The notes: a model not told the origin generated them from the sequence alone. 54,897 nt of DNA from Bacillota bacterium (GCA_022793795.1 JAAWDM010000006.1:1-54897), one strand, 5' to 3'. Shown: positions 6,903 through 16,415, counted from the first letter of the stretch. Numbers and translations: made by a program.

Positions 6903-8297
6903 ATGAAAGACATCACGCTTAGAGAACTGTTTCAAAATGCGGAGAGTTATGGGGACCAAGAAGTTTTGGTTCGCGGCTGGGTGAGAAATAACCGCAGTTC
7001 CAACAAATTCGGCTTTATTGAACTCAATGACGGCACTTTTTTTAAATCGGTGCAGGTAGTATATGAAGCAGAGTTTTTAGATAATTTCGAAGAAATCAGC
7101 AAAGCCTATGTGGCTACAGCATTGGCGGTAAAGGGTATCGTTGCATTGACTCCAGGCGCCAAGCAGCCCTTTGAGATTAAGGCTAGGGAAATTACGGTAG
7201 AAGCCACATCTACGCCGGATTATCCATTGCAGCCAAAACGCCACTCCATGGAGTTTTTAAGAGAAATCGCCCATTTAAGGCCAAGAAGCAATACCTTTGC
7301 AGCGGTTTTTAGAGTTCGCTCTTTGGTGGCTTACGCCATTCATAGATTCTTTCAGGATCAGGACTTTGTCTATGTACACACTCCACTGGTGACAGGAAGC
7401 GACTGCGAAGGCGCAGGGGAGATGTTCCGAGTTACCACATTGGACATGGACAATCCGCCGAGAAAAGAGGATGGCTCCATTGACTACAGCCAGGACTTTT
7501 TCGGGAAAGAAACCAGCCTGACGGTCAGCGGCCAGTTGGAGGGTGAAACTTATGCCATGGCATTTAGAAAGATTTATACCTTCGGTCCCACCTTCCGCGC
7601 TGAAAATTCCAATACGGCTCGCCACGCTTCTGAATTTTGGATGATTGAGCCAGAGGTTGCTTTTGCAGACTTAAAGGACAATATGGAACTGGCTGAAGCC
7701 ATGATTAAATATATCATCAATTACGTGCTGGAACATGCGCCGGAGGAAATGCAGTTCTTTAACAGCTTTATTGATAAAGGATTGCTGGACAGATTGCAGC
7801 ACATCGTAAACTCTGACTTCGGTCGGGTGACTTACACAGAAGCAGTGGAATTGCTTCGAAAATCTGGAAAGGAATTCCAGTATCCTGTGGAGTGGGGCAT
7901 TGACCTGCAGACCGAGCATGAGCGGTATCTAACCGAGGAAATTTTCAAGAAGCCGGTATTCGTTACCGATTATCCGAAGGACATTAAGGCTTTCTATATG
8001 CGTCTCAACGACGACAACAAGACGGTTGCTGCTTGCGACCTGCTGGTGCCAGGAGTTGGAGAAATCATCGGCGGCAGCCAGAGAGAGGAACGGTACGACG
8101 TGCTCACCGAGCGTATGGCAGAACTTGGCCTCAATGAAGAGGATTACTGGTGGTATCTGGATCTGCGTAAGTATGGCGGTGTAAAACATGCCGGTTATGG
8201 TCTGGGCTTCGAGCGGATTATCATGTATATCACAGGCATGAGCAATATCCGTGACGTATTGCCGTTCCCAAGAACGCCAAAGACAGCAGAGTTCTAA
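6903..8297 (+). CDS. asnS: Asparagine-tRNA ligase
   Basis: The 464-residue product is a full-length class IIb aminoacyl-tRNA synthetase that charges tRNA-Asn. The N-terminal OB-fold anticodon domain ([21 protein letters not shown]) is followed by the catalytic domain with motif 2 ([21 protein letters not shown] region) and motif 3 ([20 protein letters not shown]). The AsnRS-specific ending [12 protein letters not shown], rather than the AspRS pattern, supports Asn. The gene has its own promoter and terminator, so it is a single-gene unit. The ribosome site is weak (GAGGAAAATAGAAG). Confidence 0.97.
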   Translation: MKDITLRELFQNAESYGDQEVLVRGWVRNNRSSNKFGFIELNDGTFFKSVQVVYEAEFLDNFEEISKAYVATALAVKGIVALTPGAKQPFEIKAREITVEATSTPDYPLQPKRHSMEFLREIAHLRPRSNTFAAVFRVRSLVAYAIHRFFQDQDFVYVHTPLVTGSDCEGAGEMFRVTTLDMDNPPRKEDGSIDYSQDFFGKETSLTVSGQLEGETYAMAFRKIYTFGPTFRAENSNTARHASEFWMIEPEVAFADLKDNMELAEAMIKYIINYVLEHAPEEMQFFNSFIDKGLLDRLQHIVNSDFGRVTYTEAVELLRKSGKEFQYPVEWGIDLQTEHERYLTEEIFKKPVFVTDYPKDIKAFYMRLNDDNKTVAACDLLVPGVGEIIGGSQREERYDVLTERMAELGLNEEDYWWYLDLRKYGGVKHAGYGLGFERIIMYITGMSNIRDVLPFPRTPKTAEF

Positions 8298-8335
8298 GTT
8301 GTGGGGTTCCAGAATATTTCATATTAAAAATGAAA

Positions 8336-8377
8336 ACAGGCGAAGACTATCCGGCTAGGGTAGACGCCTGTTTTTTT
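8336..8377 (+). terminator. Terminator of asnS
   Basis: ACAGGCG pairs with CGCCTGT. An inner CTATCC/GGGTAG helix extends it, and seven T follow. Confidence 0.9.
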
Positions 8378-8741
8378 GTTATGGATGAGGAAATGTGGGA
8401 TTTTGGGAATTGAGAGGCATATGCACATAATATTCATAGGGTTTTATGGTCTTATGTGAAGAACCTGTGAAGGAATTCTATATTTTTTTATATAGCAAGA
8501 CTTTTGTCGAATATCAGAGGAAATTAGCAGGAAGAAGGGAAATCTGGTTCTCTGAAAGGGATTTCCCTTGCCCGAATCCGGCCTTAGATCCGGGACGAAA
8601 GGGCAGTGTTCTAATTTAGGGCCAATTTGAGGGACAAAATGACACTTAAATATTCGAATAATAGTAATAATATTCAGATTCGTAAAATAGCTTCGATGTT
8701 TTTATACAAATAGAAAAAAATATCGAAATTGGATGCAGTGG
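8378..8741. other. AT-rich gene-free stretch with an inverted repeat
   Basis: No gene is seen. It holds a Spo0A-box-like TGTCGAA (8505-8511, context CTTTTGTCGAATATC), and a perfect 10-bp inverted repeat AAGGGAAATC/GATTTCCCTT (8535-8544 and 8560-8569), which could end the minus-strand GIY-YIG transcript although no T run follows. Confidence 0.4.
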
Positions 8742-9050
8742 CTAACAGAAGTGGTCGGAATCGGGAGAATCATACTTCCGAAGCAGGCCGACCAAATCTG
8801 TCGCGCCGCTAATCAGCGCTAGCTTTTCGGCGCGGCTCAGTTTTTTGATGAAGGCTTCCAGATGCATGGCCTCCTGCTTGGTATCTGATATGGTGTACCA
8901 GGTCAGTTCGACTGGAAGGCGGCTTCGGGTGTACTTGGAAGCGGTACCGGCATTGTGGGCTTTGAGCCGCTTGGAAAGGTCGTTGGTCCAGCCTGTATAC
9001 AGGCTGCCATCAGCACAGCGCAGAATATAGGTATAGTTTTGGACAGCCAT
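8742..9050 (-). CDS. GIY-YIG domain protein, YhbQ/UPF0213 type
   Basis: The 102-residue product is a stand-alone GIY-YIG domain: YTYILRCADGSLYTGWTN carries the two tyrosine motifs, followed by RLKAHNAG and ELTWY. Family members are small predicted endonucleases with poorly known roles, some acting on branched DNA. ATG 9050 is chosen because AAAGGAG lies about 10 bases upstream on this strand and family members start with this sequence. A longer frame from 9119 adds 23 residues without homology. The gene is transcribed away from the ABC-F gene. Confidence 0.85.
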   Translation of the reverse strand: MAVQNYTYILRCADGSLYTGWTNDLSKRLKAHNAGTASKYTRSRLPVELTWYTISDTKQEAMHLEAFIKKLSRAEKLALISGATDLVGLLRKYDSPDSDHFC

Positions 9051-9215
9051 AGAGGAACGGCTCCTTTCTTTGAGAGGTTTGCTAGGATTCAGCATAGCAC
9101 CAGTCTTGAATTTGTGCAAGGGGTATGATACACTAATAAAATGTCTAATGAAAAAAAGTTAGCCAGGTGTCAGGGTTTTGCCTAGACGCAGGTATATTAG
9201 GAGGAATCGAACAGA

Positions 9216-10799
9216 GTGATAACAGTAACCAATGTGAGTCTGAACTTTAGCGGTCAGACCTTATTTAAAGATGTAGATTTAAAGTTTACCCAGGGGAATT
9301 GCTATGGCATTATTGGCGCCAATGGGGCGGGAAAGTCCACTTTTCTTCGGATTTTGTCAGGAGATTTGGAGCCCACCACAGGAAACGTGTCCATTAAGCC
9401 GGACATTCGTATGTCGGTGCTACGGCAGGATCACTTCGCCTTCGATGAATTTACTGTGCTGGATACAGTGATTCAGGGGAATCAGAGGCTTTATCAGATC
9501 ATGCAAGAGAAGGACGCCATCTATATGAAAGAGGATTTCAGCGATGAGGACGGCATCAAGGCGGCAGAGTTGGAGGCGGAGTTTGCAGAGATGAACGGCT
9601 GGGAAGCAGAATCTGATGTAAGCCGGCTCATACAGGGACTGGGCCTTAGTGCAGATATTTTGTACAGCCCTATGACCAGCCTGACAGCCAAGGAAAAAGT
9701 AAAAGTTTTGTTGGCACAGGCTTTGTTTGGAAACCCTGAAATTGTGCTTCTGGACGAGCCCACCAACCACCTGGATGTGAAAGCCATCGACTGGCTGGAG
9801 GATTTTCTCATGGAGTATGAGGGTACGGTCATCGTGGTATCCCATGACCGTCACTTTCTCAATACGGTCTGCACCAATATTGTGGATGTGGATTACGGAA
9901 AAATCAAGATGTATGTGGGTAACTATGAGTTTTGGTATGCGTCCAGTCAGCTGTTCCAAAAGATGGTGAGAGACCAAAACAAGAAGAACGAGGAAAAGAT
10001 TAAGGAGTTGCAGGCTTTCATCCAGCGATTTTCTGCCAACAAGTCCAAGTCCAAGCAGGCTACCTCAAGGCGGAAGCTGCTGGATAAACTATCGGTGGAG
10101 GAGATGCCTGCATCTTCGCGGCGGTATCCTTTTGTGGGTTTTACCATGGATAGAGAGGCAGGCAAGGAAATCCTTACGGTGGAGAATCTGTCCAAGACCA
10201 TAGATGGCGTTAAGGTGCTGGATGGCATCAGTTTTCGGGTGAACAAAGGGGATAAGATTGCTTTTGTAGGAGAAAACGAGATTGCCAACACTACCCTTTT
10301 TAAGATTTTAATGGGCGAGATGGAGCCAGATGAAGGTAGCTATAAATGGGGTGTGACCATTACCACATCCTATCTGCCTTTGGATAATTCAGCCTATTTC
10401 AATGAAAGTCAGTACAATCTAGTAGAGTGGCTAGGTCAGTATACAAAGGAAACGACCGAAACCTTTATGCGAGGATTTTTGGGAAGGATGCTGTTTTCGG
10501 GCGATGATGTGTATAAAAACGTGCAGGTTTTGTCCGGTGGTGAGAAGGTGCGCTGTATGCTGAGTCGGATGATGCTTTATGGTTCCAATGTGCTAATCAT
10601 GGATCAGCCTACCAACCATTTGGATTTGGAGTCCATCACGGCGGTTAACGAAGGGCTGATTGCATTTAAGGGCAATGTGCTTTTCGCCTCCCATGACCAC
10701 GAGTTCATTCAGACCGTGGCCAACCGCATTATGGAAATCAGCGGGGAAGGAAAGCTGACCGATAAACTTTGCACTTATGATGAATATATCGGAGCATAG
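9216..10799 (+). CDS. ABC-F ATPase, YbiT type, with altered second site
   Basis: The 527-residue soluble protein has two ABC domains and a linker and is of the ribosome-acting ABC-F class; YbiT-type members have no firmly known function. Site 1: Walker A GANGAGKST (residues 34-42), signature degenerate (SLTAKEKVKVLLAQAL), Walker B LLDEPTNHLD, then SHDRHFL. Linker: KKNEEKIKELQAFIQRFSAN. Site 2: Walker A reads GENEIANTT, with Asn358 at the usual Lys; signature LSGGEKVRC intact; Walker B MDQPTNHLD, with Gln464 at the catalytic Glu. The second nucleotide site therefore looks hydrolysis-dead. GTG 9216 has AGGAGG 11 bases upstream. The EamA gene follows after 3 bases. Confidence 0.9.
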   Translation: MITVTNVSLNFSGQTLFKDVDLKFTQGNCYGIIGANGAGKSTFLRILSGDLEPTTGNVSIKPDIRMSVLRQDHFAFDEFTVLDTVIQGNQRLYQIMQEKDAIYMKEDFSDEDGIKAAELEAEFAEMNGWEAESDVSRLIQGLGLSADILYSPMTSLTAKEKVKVLLAQALFGNPEIVLLDEPTNHLDVKAIDWLEDFLMEYEGTVIVVSHDRHFLNTVCTNIVDVDYGKIKMYVGNYEFWYASSQLFQKMVRDQNKKNEEKIKELQAFIQRFSANKSKSKQATSRRKLLDKLSVEEMPASSRRYPFVGFTMDREAGKEILTVENLSKTIDGVKVLDGISFRVNKGDKIAFVGENEIANTTLFKILMGEMEPDEGSYKWGVTITTSYLPLDNSAYFNESQYNLVEWLGQYTKETTETFMRGFLGRMLFSGDDVYKNVQVLSGGEKVRCMLSRMMLYGSNVLIMDQPTNHLDLESITAVNEGLIAFKGNVLFASHDHEFIQTVANRIMEISGEGKLTDKLCTYDEYIGA

Positions 10800-10802
10800 A
10801 TC

Positions 10803-11672
10803 ATGAATCAGAAAGTCAAGGGATTTGCAGCGGTAATGATTTCAGCGGTGTTTTTTGGATTGGTACCCCTGTTTGTCCAGAGCGCTGCGGCAGGCGGCAG
10901 CAATACCTATACCACCGCTTTTTATCGTTTTTTTCTGCCTCTGCTGCCTATGTATATCTATCTTCGCCTGAAAAATATCCCTATCACTCTAACCAAAAAA
11001 CAGGTGCGGGATATTGTTTTGATTACAATCTGTGGATATGGCGGTACTTCCATACTTCTGTTTTCGTCCTACCGGTTCATTCCTTCAGGTATGGCCACCA
11101 CCATCCATTTCTTGTACCCGGTGTTTGTGATTCTGGGCAGTATTCTGTTTCTGCGGGAAAAGGTGAGACCCATAAAGCTGGTGTGTGTGGCCCTCTGTTT
11201 TGGTGGAACTTTGCTGTTTTATGGCGGCGGGGAGGAAAACGTTGGGCCTGTGGGGATTCTACTGGCCTTTGCTTCTGCGGTAACTTATGCTTTTTATATT
11301 ATCTATTTAGAGCGGAGCAGCCTGACTGGTATGGAGACTCTGAAACTGATTTTCTATATGAATACGGTGGCGTCGGCGCTGATTCTGGTCTTCGCCTTGG
11401 CGCAGGAGCAGTTTGTTTACAGCCTTACGCCGGTGGCATGGCTGACTGTATTTTTGTTGGGCCTTGGAGGCTCCTTCATCGGTGTCTTTCTCTTTCAGCG
11501 AGGCGTCCTGGCGGTGGGAGGTCAAACAGCGGCAATCCTAAGCACTTTGGAGCCTATCACCAGTCTGGCGGTGGGCGCTTTAGTCTACCATGAATCCTTT
11601 GGACTTAGCGGTATCGCAGGATGCGTACTGATTTTGACTTCAGTGGCAATCGTGGCAAAGATGGAGGAATAG
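10803..11672 (+). CDS. EamA-family (DMT) membrane transporter
   Basis: The 289-residue product has about ten hydrophobic segments in two repeats, the drug/metabolite transporter layout. Typical EamA marks are YRFFLP, the helix-5 end HFLYPVFVILGSILFLREK and the second-repeat LEPITSLAVGALVYHE. Substrates of such exporters range from amino acids to purines and cannot be told from sequence. The gene starts 3 bases after the ABC-F stop and ends at a clear terminator, so the two form an operon. Confidence 0.88.
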   Translation: MNQKVKGFAAVMISAVFFGLVPLFVQSAAAGGSNTYTTAFYRFFLPLLPMYIYLRLKNIPITLTKKQVRDIVLITICGYGGTSILLFSSYRFIPSGMATTIHFLYPVFVILGSILFLREKVRPIKLVCVALCFGGTLLFYGGGEENVGPVGILLAFASAVTYAFYIIYLERSSLTGMETLKLIFYMNTVASALILVFALAQEQFVYSLTPVAWLTVFLLGLGGSFIGVFLFQRGVLAVGGQTAAILSTLEPITSLAVGALVYHESFGLSGIAGCVLILTSVAIVAKMEE

Positions 11673-11723
11673 CAAAATCATTCCTGTTTGATTTGGTTTC
11701 TATGTTTTTTAGATATACGGCTT

Positions 11724-11762
11724 AAATATCGAAGAATCCGGGCGGACTTCGATATTTTTTGT
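11724..11762 (+). terminator. Terminator of the ABC-F/EamA operon
   Basis: AAATATCGAAG pairs over 11 bp with CTTCGATATTT, followed by a T run. Confidence 0.88.
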
Positions 11763-12038
11763 ATCTACCATAAAAACATCGAAGATTTTTGACCGTAATT
11801 TCCTGAAAATACCATAATATAAAAAATGTTGCAGCAATATTTTTTACAAATAAGAACATTTCATTGATGATACAGTCTTTATATTCGACATATTTTCCCC
11901 ATAGAGAAAAAAATCGAAATTCTTCATATAATCATCACATTGCATATTCAGCGCAGGGGCATTCCACTATCCCGTCTGATATTTCCTTATGCAGAAGCAA
12001 ATCTACCATCAAAATGTGGTCAGTAAAATCTTTTTTAG
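11763..12038. other. AT-rich gene-free stretch
   Basis: No gene is seen. It contains an 11-bp inverted repeat AAAAAATGTTG/CAATATTTTTT (11821-11831 and 11835-11845, one wobble) and a Spo0A-box-like TTCGACA (11884-11890, minus-strand TGTCGAA). Confidence 0.4.
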
Positions 12039-12067
12039 TTGTGCATTTCTAAGACTTCCCGTATAAT
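12039..12067 (+). promoter_or_regulatory. Sigma-A promoter of the amidohydrolase gene
   Basis: TTGTGC (12039-12044), 17 bases, TATAAT (12062-12067), with GAGGAGGGGG at 12081-12090 in front of ATG 12096. Confidence 0.7.
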
Positions 12068-12095
12068 GAGAGTATGAAAAGAGGAGGGGGCGAGT

Positions 12096-13742
12096 ATGAA
12101 CAAAAATCCAGAGAATCGGTACGATGTGCTGTTTCAAAATGCAAGAATTTTTACATCCGATCAGGATTATCCAGAAGCGGAGGTTCTGGCGGTAAAGGAT
12201 GGAAAGGTGGCTTTTGTAGGTTCCCAAGAGGAATTTCTCCGCCGTGGGAATTTTTCCGAAGCAGCGGAAGTCATAGACTGCGGCGGTAAGCGTATGTTGC
12301 CAGGCCTTGTCGATGCTCATATGCATGCTATCAGGCTGGCAGGATGCTGCAAGCAGATTTCTGTGCTGCCGCCGCTGATTCATTCCATGGCAGAGTTGAT
12401 GGAGGAGATAAAGAAGGTTCGCAGCAGGCAGACAGCAGAACAGTGGATTGAGGGGTGGGGCTATGACGAGGGCAAGCTCCTGGAAGGCCGCGCGCCCAAT
12501 CGATATGACCTGGACAGCGCTTGTAGCGACGCGCCGGTGCTGCTTTTGCGAAGCTGCGGCCACATGTGTGCGGTCAACAGCAAAGTTCTTGAGATGGCAG
12601 CCATTGATCGGAATACGCCAGATCCGCAGGGAGGCGCCATTGGAAGAGATGAGAATGGGGAACCGGACGGATTGCTTTATGAACGAGCCATGAATCTGGT
12701 TACAGATCTTAGGCCAGAGCCTACAGTGGAGGATATGGCGGATAATTTGCTGGATTTGGATAGAGTATTGCTTTCTACCGGCATTACGGCAGCCTCAGAT
12801 ATGGGGGAAGGGATCAGCTATGATTACCGCCAGGTTTATGGAAGAGCTATTGAGAAGGGAATGCATATTAGAGTTGCCGGTTACTATAAATGGGAGCAGG
12901 TGAAGGACAAGAAGGATTTCAAACTGGAGCCAGCGGATATGGACCCTTCCAACCAGTTCAGGGCTGCTGGCATCAAACTCATTGGAGACGGCAGCGTATC
13001 AGGTCGCACTGCCTGGTGCGATGTGCCATACTTAAAGGGAACGGAAGAGGACGGCCAGGAGTATGGCATGCCGGTCTGCACCATAGAAGAAATAGATGAG
13101 GCCCTGGAATACTGTAAGAATCATGGCTGCCAGCTTTCTATTCACGTCATGGGGGCTGCGGCCATCGATAGAGCCGTAGAACGAACTTGGCAGGAAAAAC
13201 CGTGGCTTGATAGCGATGTGCCTTCCGTCAGACTGGAACATGTGGCCATGCCCACGGCAAAAGCTATAAGAAGATGCGCTGCCGCTGGTATTGGTTGGGC
13301 CACCCAGCCGGTATTTCTGTATGCGGAGATTGAAAGCTATTTGAAGAACCTGGGGCCGGAAAGGGCAAGGGAGTGTTACCCCATTGCAGATTGGAAGGAT
13401 GCAGGGGTCAGGTTCTGTTTTTCCACCGACGCGCCGGCCACCAGTTGGGCCACGCCGTCCGACCCGTGGGTATGTATCAAGGGAGCTGTAACCAGAAGAG
13501 CCTGGGAGGGAACCGACTGTGGTCAGCGCCATAGAGCGGACACGCGGGAGGCTATCAGGCTTTACACAGCAGAAGCGGGAACCATGTTGGGATTCACCCA
13601 CATAGGAAAGCTGAAAGAAGGCTATGCGGCAGATTTTATTTTGCTGGACAGAGATGTTTTGCAGATAAATCCAGAGGGAATCGACCAGGTTCAGGTGGAA
13701 AAAACCTTTATGGGCGGAAAGCTGGTCTACCAGCGAGAATAA
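12096..13742 (+). CDS. YtcJ-type metal-dependent amidohydrolase
   Basis: The 548-residue product is a full-length member of the YtcJ group of the amidohydrolase superfamily. An N-terminal sandwich (VLFQNARIFTSD, VLAVKDGKVAFVG) leads to MLPGLVDAHMH, the HxH metal site at about residues 75-77. Later metal/base residues appear in LSIHVMGAAAIDRAVE, VRLEHV and FSTDAP, and the C-terminal sandwich closes with IGKLKEGYAADFILLDRD. The substrate is unknown; relatives act on amides, formamides or cyclic ureides. It is a single-gene unit with its own promoter and ribosome site and is not related in detail to the amidohydrolase remnant at 2275. Confidence 0.88.
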   Translation: MNKNPENRYDVLFQNARIFTSDQDYPEAEVLAVKDGKVAFVGSQEEFLRRGNFSEAAEVIDCGGKRMLPGLVDAHMHAIRLAGCCKQISVLPPLIHSMAELMEEIKKVRSRQTAEQWIEGWGYDEGKLLEGRAPNRYDLDSACSDAPVLLLRSCGHMCAVNSKVLEMAAIDRNTPDPQGGAIGRDENGEPDGLLYERAMNLVTDLRPEPTVEDMADNLLDLDRVLLSTGITAASDMGEGISYDYRQVYGRAIEKGMHIRVAGYYKWEQVKDKKDFKLEPADMDPSNQFRAAGIKLIGDGSVSGRTAWCDVPYLKGTEEDGQEYGMPVCTIEEIDEALEYCKNHGCQLSIHVMGAAAIDRAVERTWQEKPWLDSDVPSVRLEHVAMPTAKAIRRCAAAGIGWATQPVFLYAEIESYLKNLGPERARECYPIADWKDAGVRFCFSTDAPATSWATPSDPWVCIKGAVTRRAWEGTDCGQRHRADTREAIRLYTAEAGTMLGFTHIGKLKEGYAADFILLDRDVLQINPEGIDQVQVEKTFMGGKLVYQRE

Positions 13743-13745
13743 TCA

Positions 13746-13774
13746 TTGTAATATTGTGAATTGTTTGATATAAT
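13746..13774 (+). promoter_or_regulatory. Sigma-A promoter of the EF-G-like gene
   Basis: TTGTAA (13746-13751), 17 bases, TATAAT (13769-13774). Confidence 0.65.
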
Positions 13775-13812
13775 GTGGTTAGTTGTAAATTTATTTGGGA
13801 GGTCTTAAATCT

Positions 13813-15774
13813 ATGAAAGGCTATACAAGCGAAACTATAAGAAACGTTGCTTTGCTGGGACACGGTGGATGCGGTAAAACCACATTCCTGGAAGCCGCGC
13901 TGCTGGCTACAGGCGTAATCAACAGAATGGGTAAGGTTGAGGACGGTAACACGGTATCCGACTACGACAAAATGGAAATTGAAAGAGGATATTCCATCAA
14001 CACCTCCGTAGTACCGGTACTTTGGAAAGAAAACAAGATCAACTTCATCGATACCCCGGGCTATTTCGACTTTGTCGGCGAAGTAAACGCTGCTTTAAGA
14101 GCTGCTGAGGCTGCTGTTATCATGGTGGATGCAGGTTCTGGTATTCAGGTGGGTACAGAAGCAGCATGGAAAGCATGCGAGAGATATAAAACGCCAAGAT
14201 TTATCGTCATCAACAAGAGAGACAAAGACGAATTCGATTTTTACAAGACCTTCGAAGAATTGAAGGATAAGTTTGGTGACAAACTGATTCCGTTCAGCTG
14301 GCCATTATCTGCAGAGATTGACGAGGAGTTGAAAGAAGCTATCGCCATGGCGGATGATGAACTTATGGAAAAGTATTTTAATGGAGAGGACTTCTCAGAA
14401 GAGGAAATCGCAAACGGCCTGAAGAAGGGTATCGCAGAAGGCGGTATCGTGCCCGTATGTTCGTCTGCGTTCCAGTTGGGAGCTGGTTTGGAAGGACTCT
14501 TAGATCTGCTGGTAACCTATGTGCCGACACCGATGATGCATGGCGCTTACGCAGGCTTTAACGATAACAACGAGCCAGTAGAGAGAATGTCCGTGGTAGA
14601 TGCACCGGCCTCTGCCTTTGTATTCAAGACCATCGTTGACCCGTTTGTTGGTAAAATTTCTATTATGAAAGTCGTAACCGGTAAATTGAATTCCGGAGAC
14701 GAAGTATATAATGAGAGAGCAGGCAAGCCGGAGAAGCTGGGCAAGCTATTCTTCCTTAGAGGAAAGAATCAGACCGAACTAAACTACGCAGAAGCGGGCG
14801 ATATTGTGGCCGTTTCCAAGCTTCAGTTCACTCTGTCTGGAGATACTCTTTGCGATAAGTCCGATATTATCAGATATCTGCCGCTGGATTATCCGCAACC
14901 ATCCTATTTTATCGCCATCGAAGCGGCTGATAAGGGTGACGAGGATAAGATGGGAACTGGTCTCAACAAGCTAAGAGAAGAAGACCCGTCCTTCGTGGTA
15001 GAGAGAAATACAGAGACCCGCCAGACTCTTTTAGGCGGACAGGGCGACATTCAATTAGGCGTAATCCTGGCTAAACTGAAGGATAGATTCGGCGTAACTG
15101 TAAAGACAGTACCGCAGAAGATTGCATACAGAGAGACTATCAAGGGTAACTCTGACGTACAGGGTAAACATAAGAAACAGTCCGGCGGCGCTGGTCAGTA
15201 CGGCGACGTGCATATTCGCTTCTCTCCATCAGATCAGGAATTTGAGTTCAGCGAAGAGTTATTCGGCGGCTCTGTTCCTAAGAACTATGTACCAGCAGTA
15301 GAAAAGGGACTGCTGGAATGTATGAATAAGGGGCCTCTGGCTGGTTGCAAGGTTGTAAACGTAAAGGCTGTTCTCTATGATGGCTCTTACCATGATGTAG
15401 ACTCCAACGAAGTATCCTTTAAGATTGCAGCATCCCTGGCCTTTAAGAAGGGTATTGTGGAAGCAAAGCCTTGTTTGCTGGAGCCAATCATGCGTTTGGA
15501 AATCCATGTGCCTGATGATTACATGGGAGATGTTATGGGCGACATGAATAAGCGCAGAGGCAAGATTCTGGGTATGGAACCGCTGGATGACGGCGGGCAG
15601 AAACTGCTGGCAGAAGCGCCGCAGGCAGAACTGTTTGACTATGCCATTGGTTTAAGAGCTATGACCCAGGGCAGAGGAAACTTCACTATGAGATTTGAAA
15701 AGTATGAAGAAGTCCCTACCCATCTGGCACAGAAGATTATAGACGCCCACAAGGCAGAGGAAGAGGATAAATAA
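13813..15774 (+). CDS. Elongation factor G-like GTPase (FusA2 type)
   Basis: The 653-residue translational GTPase has the EF-G domain order but is shorter than canonical EF-G (about 690). P-loop GHGGCGKTT replaces AHIDAGKTT; G3 reads DTPGYFDF, so the catalytic His of DTPGH is Tyr; G4 is NKRD. Later domains carry LDLLVTYVPTP, KSGGAGQYGDVHI and the C-terminal GDVMGDMNKRRGKILGM and TQGRGNFTMRF of domains IV-V. Such paralogues occur in many Clostridia beside a normal EF-G, with roles not well defined. ATG 13813 has GGGAGGT upstream; a TTG at 13795 lies before the ribosome site and is not the start. Confidence 0.88.
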   Translation: MKGYTSETIRNVALLGHGGCGKTTFLEAALLATGVINRMGKVEDGNTVSDYDKMEIERGYSINTSVVPVLWKENKINFIDTPGYFDFVGEVNAALRAAEAAVIMVDAGSGIQVGTEAAWKACERYKTPRFIVINKRDKDEFDFYKTFEELKDKFGDKLIPFSWPLSAEIDEELKEAIAMADDELMEKYFNGEDFSEEEIANGLKKGIAEGGIVPVCSSAFQLGAGLEGLLDLLVTYVPTPMMHGAYAGFNDNNEPVERMSVVDAPASAFVFKTIVDPFVGKISIMKVVTGKLNSGDEVYNERAGKPEKLGKLFFLRGKNQTELNYAEAGDIVAVSKLQFTLSGDTLCDKSDIIRYLPLDYPQPSYFIAIEAADKGDEDKMGTGLNKLREEDPSFVVERNTETRQTLLGGQGDIQLGVILAKLKDRFGVTVKTVPQKIAYRETIKGNSDVQGKHKKQSGGAGQYGDVHIRFSPSDQEFEFSEELFGGSVPKNYVPAVEKGLLECMNKGPLAGCKVVNVKAVLYDGSYHDVDSNEVSFKIAASLAFKKGIVEAKPCLLEPIMRLEIHVPDDYMGDVMGDMNKRRGKILGMEPLDDGGQKLLAEAPQAELFDYAIGLRAMTQGRGNFTMRFEKYEEVPTHLAQKIIDAHKAEEEDK

Positions 15775-15781
15775 TAAACAT

Positions 15782-15822
15782 AAAAGGACCAGAGTAGTTT
15801 TTCATTACTCTGGTCCTTTTTT
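15782..15822 (+). terminator. Terminator of the EF-G-like gene
   Basis: GGACCAGAGTA pairs with TACTCTGGTCC, flanked by A and T runs. It can also act on the opposite strand. Confidence 0.92.
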
Positions 15823-15890
15823 ATGTTGCTTAAGAAAGTCTACGTCTAAAGTCTAATGGGAAGAGATGACTTTCTCTTCATAAAGCCGCA

Positions 15891-16232
15891 TTATTTCATT
15901 GTGACTGTACCATTTGTACTGCCATTTACTGTGTTTATGACAGACAAGGCTTCTTTTAAGTAGTTTTCAATGGTGGTCATCTGCGTAGTGCTGAATACAT
16001 CAGTCTGAACAGGCTGTTGCATTGTGTCGGAAATAAGTATATCCAAAGAAAGATCAAGGACTTTACAGATTTTGGAGATATTTTTCAGTTTTACAGAGCA
16101 CATTCCTCGCTCTACTTTGGATATGTGATTGGTGGATAGATCGGATAATTCAGCAAGTTGTTCTTGAGTGATACCTTTTTTCATTCTGGCATTTTTAATG
16201 TGTACGCCGATTTTCATATCAAAATCATCCAT
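15891..16232 (-). CDS. XRE-family HTH regulator
   Basis: The 113-residue product has a complete Cro/C1 helix-turn-helix at residues 7-65: IKNARMKKGITQEQLAELSD, then LSTNHISKVERG and ISKICKVLDLSLDIL. A short C-terminal part (residues 66-113) with MTTIENYLKEALSVIN may form a dimerisation helix. It reads away from flagellin and a GAGGAGT ribosome site precedes ATG 16232. Its divergent promoter region borders the flagellin promoter region, so it might act there, but I see no operator that proves this. Confidence 0.85.
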   Translation of the reverse strand: MDDFDMKIGVHIKNARMKKGITQEQLAELSDLSTNHISKVERGMCSVKLKNISKICKVLDLSLDILISDTMQQPVQTDVFSTTQMTTIENYLKEALSVINTVNGSTNGTVTMK

Positions 16233-16381
16233 GCAAAATCACTCCTCTCTACTTATTTTAAATAAAGCAGATAGCAGTTTCCACGGACGATAGGATTACA
16301 TAGGACAATCTTATAGGATTGATTTGTAAGCCAAAAGCAGGAGAAAGGAATGGAGGTTTAAAAAAATTTTTTAATAGCCTC

Positions 16382-16408
16382 TTAATTTTATAAGAAAGTG
16401 ACCGATAA
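16382..16408 (+). promoter_or_regulatory. Sigma-28 promoter of flagellin
   Basis: TTAA (16382-16385), 15 bases, ACCGATAA (16401-16408), close to the flagellar consensus TAAA-N15-GCCGATAA. The same TTAA-N15-ACCGATAA arrangement occurs before flgM, and TTAA-N16-GCCGATAA before fliD, so three late genes share it. The sigma factor is encoded at 38785. Transcription should begin near 16416. Confidence 0.88.
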
Positions 16409-16415
16409 AATAAAT

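Noticed and set aside
11864-12052. Plus-strand ORF of 62 codons
   Set aside because: AT-rich intergenic DNA overlapping the amidohydrolase promoter; no ribosome site.
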